Positions 60,408 through 64,000 of a stretch of 64,000 bases of DNA are shown one piece after another (within the stretch, counting starts at the first letter, position 1; every line of letters begins with the position of its first letter). The notes under the pieces are model-generated. The model ran no database searches and was not told where the DNA came from. It worked only from the letters and a program-made list of their open reading frames with translations. The position numbers and the translations under genes were made by a program. Origin of the DNA: VRUE01 sp963703895 (GTDB lineage Bacteria; Actinomycetota; Thermoleophilia; Solirubrobacterales; 70-9); contig CAVPFX010000002.1 of NCBI GenBank assembly GCA_963703895.1, positions 1,178,001 to 1,242,000 on the forward strand. The letters run 5' to 3'.

Positions 60408-61541
60408 GTCGCGCGCGAACTCTGGCGGCGCGATCTGCAGGTAGTGACTGAAGGACCACTCGATGAAGCGCCTGTTGCCGAGCAGGCGGACCAGTGGCCC
60501 GAGCAGGCGCGGCGGGATCTTCGGCACCAGCTTCTGCACGCGCAGCATCCAGCGGAACTTCCACTCGTGCGAGTCGTTGAACTCGGCGTAGCGGGCCGCC
60601 GCCGCCTCGCGGTCCTGCCAGCCGTCGATGACGCCACGCAGCTCGCGGCCGAGGGCGATGCCGAAGTAGAGCGCGGTGCGGATGCCCTCGGCGCTGAGCG
60701 GCAGGCAGTGCCCGGCCGAGTCGCCGGCGAAGAAGATGCCGCCCTCGGTGCCCTTGCGCAGCTTGTGCGGGATCCAGTTGCCTTGGTAGCGGACCCGATC
60801 GGCGTCGAGGTCCTCAGCGAGCAGCTCGGTCGTCTGGCGCACATGGAAGCGCGGGTCGAAGGAGCCGACCCCGATCCTCAGCTCGTCGCGGGCGGGGAAG
60901 CTCCAGCCGTAGCCGGCGGGCACGTAGCGGCGGTCGATCCAGATCTCCAGGTCCTCGCCGCTGCCCCCGGGGTGAACCTCGAGACCGCGCGAGAGTGGCG
61001 CATCGGGTGGTTGGTAGCCGTCGCCGTTGGCGAGCATGCGGCGCCAGCCGAGCGCGTCGACGACGAGCGGGGCCGAGATCACGCCGCGGTCGGTGTCGAT
61101 CGCGATCGCACCGTCGCCGTTCGTCGTGGGCGCCCGCCCGTTGACCTTGGCGGTCTCGAAGCGGGCGTCGCAGTCGCGCCAGAGCAGGGCGCAGAGCTCG
61201 CGGTAGTCGAAGGTGGAGAAGGTGAAGGGGAGGCGGTAGCGGGCGTCGCCGTGCGGGGTGTGCATCAACAGCGAGTCGAAGCGTTGGCGCTCGGCCTCCA
61301 TCAGCCCGAGCGCTTCCATCCACAGGGTCGGGATGCCGCAGGCCGAGGTCTGGCGCTCGCCGATCTCGTAGCGGTCGACGATCAGCACGTCGGCACCGGA
61401 TCCGGCCAGCTCCCGGGCCACGGCAAGACCGGCGAAACTCGCCCCGCAGATCAGCACGTCATGGCTGCCGTCGAGCGGCGTACGCTCGTCGCCGCGTTTG
61501 GTCGCTCGGATCGGCACGACGCAGAGAGTATCCACCTGCAA
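60318..61541 (-). CDS. FAD-dependent oxidoreductase, geranylgeranyl-reductase-like
   Basis: 407 residues. N-terminal FAD-binding VLICGASFAGLAVARELA (GxxxxG dinucleotide fold), the middle PLVVDALGWRRMLA, and the conserved IFFAGDSAGHCLPLSAEGIR, as in geranylgeranyl reductases and related hydroxylases. The substrate is probably an isoprenoid or aromatic compound, but the sequence does not say which. TTG 61541 is an uncertain start. The C-terminal 30 residues are Asn/Gln/Asp-rich and overlap the DMT gene in antisense. Confidence 0.82.
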   Translation of the reverse strand: MQVDTLCVVPIRATKRGDERTPLDGSHDVLICGASFAGLAVARELAGSGADVLIVDRYEIGERQTSACGIPTLWMEALGLMEAERQRFDSLLMHTPHGDARYRLPFTFSTFDYRELCALLWRDCDARFETAKVNGRAPTTNGDGAIAIDTDRGVISAPLVVDALGWRRMLANGDGYQPPDAPLSRGLEVHPGGSGEDLEIWIDRRYVPAGYGWSFPARDELRIGVGSFDPRFHVRQTTELLAEDLDADRVRYQGNWIPHKLRKGTEGGIFFAGDSAGHCLPLSAEGIRTALYFGIALGRELRGVIDGWQDREAAAARYAEFNDSHEWKFRWMLRVQKLVPKIPPRLLGPLVRLLGNRRFIEWSFSHYLQIAPPEFARDSANNQNGAGQQEDDPGDSRRAERDLVEAE

Positions 61542-61553
61542 TTATCCCCCGCT

Positions 61554-63218
61554 GTGTCCGTGACCGATACGACCTTGACCCCTGCTCCTGAGGCTCCCGC
61601 CGGCTCGCCGGTTGAGGGCTCGGGCGGCCTGCTGCTCGAAATCGACGGCAAGATCGTCCCCAACTACGCGGCGACGATGGTCTCCTTCGAGGAGGGCGAC
61701 GTCGTCAAGGGCAAGGTTGTGCGGATCGACAAGGACGAGGTCCTAGTCGACATCGGTTACAAGTCGGAGGGGGTCATCCCCTCGCACGAGCTCTCGATTC
61801 GCAAGTCGGTCAACCCGGCCGACGAGGTCGAGCAGGGCGAGGAGGTCGACGCTCTCGTCCTCACCAAGGAAGACGCCGACGGTCGCCTGATCCTCTCCAA
61901 GAAGCGGGCCCGCTTCGAGAAGGCATGGCGCCGCATCGAGGCCGCCGCCGAGTCGGGCGAACCGGTCGAAGGCAACGTGATCGAGGTCGTCAAGGGCGGC
62001 CTCATCCTCGACCTCGGGGTGCGCGGCTTCCTGCCCGCCTCGCTGGTCGACATCCGCCGCGTCCACAACCTCGACGAGTTCATGGGCCAGACGCTCGAGT
62101 GCAAAGTGATCGAGCTCAACCGCAGCCGCAACAACGTGGTGCTCTCACGGCGCGCCGTGCTCGAGGAAGAGCGCAAGGAGGTGCGCGAGCAGATCCTCGG
62201 TCGCCTCGAGCCCGGCCAGGTGGTCGAGGGCAAGATCTCCAACATCGTCGACTTCGGCGCCTTCGTCGACCTCGACGGCATCGATGGCCTGATCCATATT
62301 TCCGAGCTTTCCTGGAGCCACGTCAACCATCCCTCCGAGGTGGTGGCGATCGGCGACACGGTGCGGATCAAGGTGCTTGACATCGACCGCGACCGTCAGC
62401 GCATCTCACTGGGCCTGAAGCAGACCCAGGAGGACCCCTGGCAGCGCGTGATCAGCGCTCACCGTCCCGGCGACGTGCTCGGCGGCACGGTGACCAAGGT
62501 CGTCGCCTTCGGCGCCTTCGTCGAGATCCTGCCCGGCGTTGAGGGCCTGGTTCACATCTCCGAGCTTGCCGACCATCACGTCGAGAGTCCCAGCGAGGTG
62601 GTCGAGCCGGGCGCGACGCTCGACGTCAAGATCCTCGAGATCGACGAGGAGCGCAGGCGGCTCTCGCTCAGCATCAAGCAGGTTGAGGAGCAGAAGATGC
62701 CGATGGGGGACCTCGGGGCACAGATTCAGGCTGCAGAGGGATCGACTGGCGAGGGATCAGACGAGGCCACACCGCCAGCGGGTCCTGTCGCGACGGAGGA
62801 CTCCTCGTCCTCGCAAGCTGCGGGCGAGGAGTCCACCGCCACGCCACCCGCTGGAGATGCGACTTCGGCTGATGCTGGCGAGGCTCCGGCCGCTGAGGCT
62901 GAGGCTCCGGCCACCGAGGAGCCCGCTGCCGAAGAAGCTCAGGCTCCTGAGGTTGAGGAGGCTCCCGCTGCTGAGGAGGCCCCGGCCCCTGAGGTTGAGG
63001 AGGCGCCTGCCGCTGAGGAGGCACCGGCGGAGGTTGCTGAAGAGCCTGCGGCCGAGACTGCCGAGGAGCCGGTTGCCGAGGCTCCTGAGGAAGGCGAGCA
63101 TCAGGAGGGGGAATCGGTGCAGGAGCGGCCGGACTCGCCCGATGACACGGATGAGGCCGCCGACGAGGCATCGGACGCCGATGAGGCTCCCGCAGCTGAC
63201 GAAGCTCCTGAGTCCTGA
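61554..63218 (+). CDS. rpsA: 30S ribosomal protein S1
   Basis: 554 residues. Four S1 RNA-binding domains between about residues 45 and 370 (GDVVKGKVVRIDKDEVLVDI, EGNVIEVVKGGLILDLGVRG, EGKISNIVDFGAFVDLDGID, GGTVTKVVAFGAFVEILPGV). The C-terminal 160 residues are almost entirely Ala, Glu, Pro, Asp and Thr, a disordered acidic tail that is longer than usual. S1 helps recruit mRNA to the ribosome. GTG 61554 is the start. The stop codon is the first base of the palindrome at 63218-63333. Confidence 0.95.
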   Translation: MSVTDTTLTPAPEAPAGSPVEGSGGLLLEIDGKIVPNYAATMVSFEEGDVVKGKVVRIDKDEVLVDIGYKSEGVIPSHELSIRKSVNPADEVEQGEEVDALVLTKEDADGRLILSKKRARFEKAWRRIEAAAESGEPVEGNVIEVVKGGLILDLGVRGFLPASLVDIRRVHNLDEFMGQTLECKVIELNRSRNNVVLSRRAVLEEERKEVREQILGRLEPGQVVEGKISNIVDFGAFVDLDGIDGLIHISELSWSHVNHPSEVVAIGDTVRIKVLDIDRDRQRISLGLKQTQEDPWQRVISAHRPGDVLGGTVTKVVAFGAFVEILPGVEGLVHISELADHHVESPSEVVEPGATLDVKILEIDEERRRLSLSIKQVEEQKMPMGDLGAQIQAAEGSTGEGSDEATPPAGPVATEDSSSSQAAGEESTATPPAGDATSADAGEAPAAEAEAPATEEPAAEEAQAPEVEEAPAAEEAPAPEVEEAPAAEEAPAEVAEEPAAETAEEPVAEAPEEGEHQEGESVQERPDSPDDTDEAADEASDADEAPAADEAPES

Positions 63219-63333
63219 GGCCCTATCCCGGTAGGGGTGGAGCGTCTTGCACTTTTTCGTCGTGAGCCCGAGGCATCAGCCCGCCAGCGATCCACCGAAA
63301 AAGTTAAGCGGAACCCCTACCGGGATAGGGCCT
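63218..63333. repeat. 116-bp hairpin element between rpsA and coaE
   Basis: Perfect 21-bp arms (63218-63238, AGGCCCTATCCCGGTAGGGG then T, and 63313-63333). The interior has a second pair ACTTTTTCG (about 63251) and CGAAAAAGT (about 63296), the same nested plan as the in-gene element at 25228-25349. The left arm begins on the last base of the rpsA stop codon. Confidence 0.92.
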
Positions 63334-63341
63334 GAGCGACT

Positions 63342-63920
63342 ATGCCGCTGACTATCGGCTTGACCGGTGGCATCGCGGCTGGGAAGTCAGAGTCCCTGGC
63401 TGCTTTTGAGCGACTTGGGGCGGCGACGATCTCGAGCGATGCCGTTGTCCACGAGCTGCTCGATTCCGAACCGTTGCTGGGGCGGTTGACCGCGCGCTGG
63501 GGTGCGGAGGTGGCACCCGAGGGCCGGGTCGACCGCACCAAGATCGGCGAGATCGTGTTTGCGGACCCAGAGCAGCTGAAGTGGCTGGAGGCTCAGATCC
63601 ACCCGCTGGTGGGAGAAAGGATCGGCAACTGGCTCGCTTCTCTGGACGAGAACGTCGAGGTCGCCGTGGTCGAGGTGCCGCTGCTCTTTGAGTCCGAGAT
63701 GGAGCCCGTCTTCGACACCACGCTTGCTGTCGTCACCTCCGACGAGGTTCGCCGTGCCCGCGCCGAGGCGCGTGGCCATGCTCTGGTCGGCGAGCGCGAG
63801 GCGCGCCAGCTCGGCCAGGAGGAGAAGGCGGCTCGCGCCGAGCACGTGATCGAGAACGACGGCACGCTCGAGCAGCTCGAGCAGCGCCTGTCCGCGCTGA
63901 TCGCGAAGCTGGATGGATGA
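63342..63920 (+). CDS. coaE: dephospho-CoA kinase
   Basis: 192 residues, last step of coenzyme A synthesis. P-loop LTIGLTGGIAAGKSESLAAF, ISSDAVVHELL, the VDRTKIGEIVFADPEQLKWLEAQIHPLV region and VPLLFESEMEPVFD. Length is normal. ATG 63342. The stop overlaps the start of the next gene by 4 bases (ATGA). Confidence 0.96.
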   Translation: MPLTIGLTGGIAAGKSESLAAFERLGAATISSDAVVHELLDSEPLLGRLTARWGAEVAPEGRVDRTKIGEIVFADPEQLKWLEAQIHPLVGERIGNWLASLDENVEVAVVEVPLLFESEMEPVFDTTLAVVTSDEVRRARAEARGHALVGEREARQLGQEEKAARAEHVIENDGTLEQLEQRLSALIAKLDG

Positions 63921-64000
63921 GCGCGGCGCGAAACCGCCCCGTTAGGCAACGGAGAAGGAGGCGCCTGCTGGTTGGCGCCGCGGTGGTCAGCGCCGGTATC
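63917..64000 (+). CDS. N-terminus of a membrane or secreted protein (partial)
   Basis: The frame from ATG 63917 is open to the end of the window. It encodes a very basic start (NRPVRQRRRRRLL) followed by the beginning of a hydrophobic segment (VGAAVVSAGI), typical of a signal anchor. A lytic transglycosylase is common at this place in actinobacterial genomes, but the fragment is too short to tell. Confidence 0.5.
   Translation, partial: MSAARNRPVRQRRRRRLLVGAAVVSAGI

Noticed and set aside
62730..63210. Repeat array in the rpsA 3' part
   Set aside because: These are imperfect GAG-GCT-CCG codon repeats of the acidic Ala/Glu/Pro tail of S1, not a mobile or CRISPR-type repeat.

Overview
The window is high-GC bacterial chromosome. 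Its gene content points to Actinomycetota, most likely class Thermoleophilia (Solirubrobacterales-like): a mycobacterial-type HadA/HadB-like dehydratase pair, a PPi-type phosphofructokinase, delta-60 and carboxypeptidase-regulatory-like secreted proteins, an ECF sigma factor with a large extracellular tail, and the order hrcA-dnaJ-prmA. The taxonomic call is inference from gene families; no rRNA gene is present. No prophage, insertion sequence with a transposase, CRISPR array or replication origin was seen. No gene-free stretch exceeds 300 bases; the longest are 1045-1285 (holding a hairpin) and 9452-9676 (nothing recognisable).

Layout. 0-1.4 kb: RNase H-like protein, VOC protein and tRNA-Gly. 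1.4-9.5 kb: accessory region with a duplicated-domain unknown protein, HicA/HicB, a TetR gene divergent from a hydrolase-glycosyltransferase fusion plus cupin, an SF2 helicase and a GT-C-like membrane protein. 9.7-13.3 kb: two secreted repeat proteins. 13.4-23.2 kb: saccharopine-dehydrogenase-like reductase, tRNA-Ala, SpoIIM-like protein, leuS, cupin, comEA-comEC, holA and rpsT. 23.3-27.6 kb: murJ, a GT-C-like membrane protein and a minus-strand excalibur protein. 27.7-33.7 kb: lepA, hadA/hadB-like genes and hrcA-dnaJ-prmA. 33.8-38.0 kb: murI, vapBC, yqeY, phoH, ybeY and era. 38.1-46.8 kb: a histidine/tryptophan cluster (hisIE, trpE-trpG, trpD, trpC, htrA, trpF, trpB, trpA). 46.8-57.6 kb: methyltransferase, phosphofructokinase, lipoprotein, TIGR01777 epimerase, malic enzyme, CotH-like protein, a DUF559/AbiEi-type protein and polA. 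57.6-64 kb: secreted acidic protein, membrane-linked sigma factor, DMT permease, flavoprotein, rpsA, coaE and a truncated gene.

The most unusual signal is a set of at least fifteen long, mostly perfect inverted repeats of about 35-125 bp. They fall into families with conserved cores. Within a family the arms differ between copies, but each copy stays self-complementary, so changes on one arm are matched on the other. Many start within about 0-13 bases of a stop codon. Others lie in frame inside genes: prmA and trpA carry the same 66-bp element in opposite orientations, encoding nearly the same 22-residue insert, and one membrane-protein gene carries three different elements. This resembles REP/REPIN repeats and the Rickettsia palindromic elements that insert into proteins. 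A separate palindrome pair includes one copy that holds the start codons of a DUF559/AbiEi-type nuclease-like gene and one solitary copy.

A second feature is that murI, vapB, phoH, era (twice), hisIE, trpC, cotH and probably the excalibur gene each need one extra base to be skipped to restore the expected protein. All are the same sign (+1). The apparent trpE-trpG fusion may have the same cause. Sequencing or assembly insertions are the simplest explanation, but the uniform sign deserves a check against reads.
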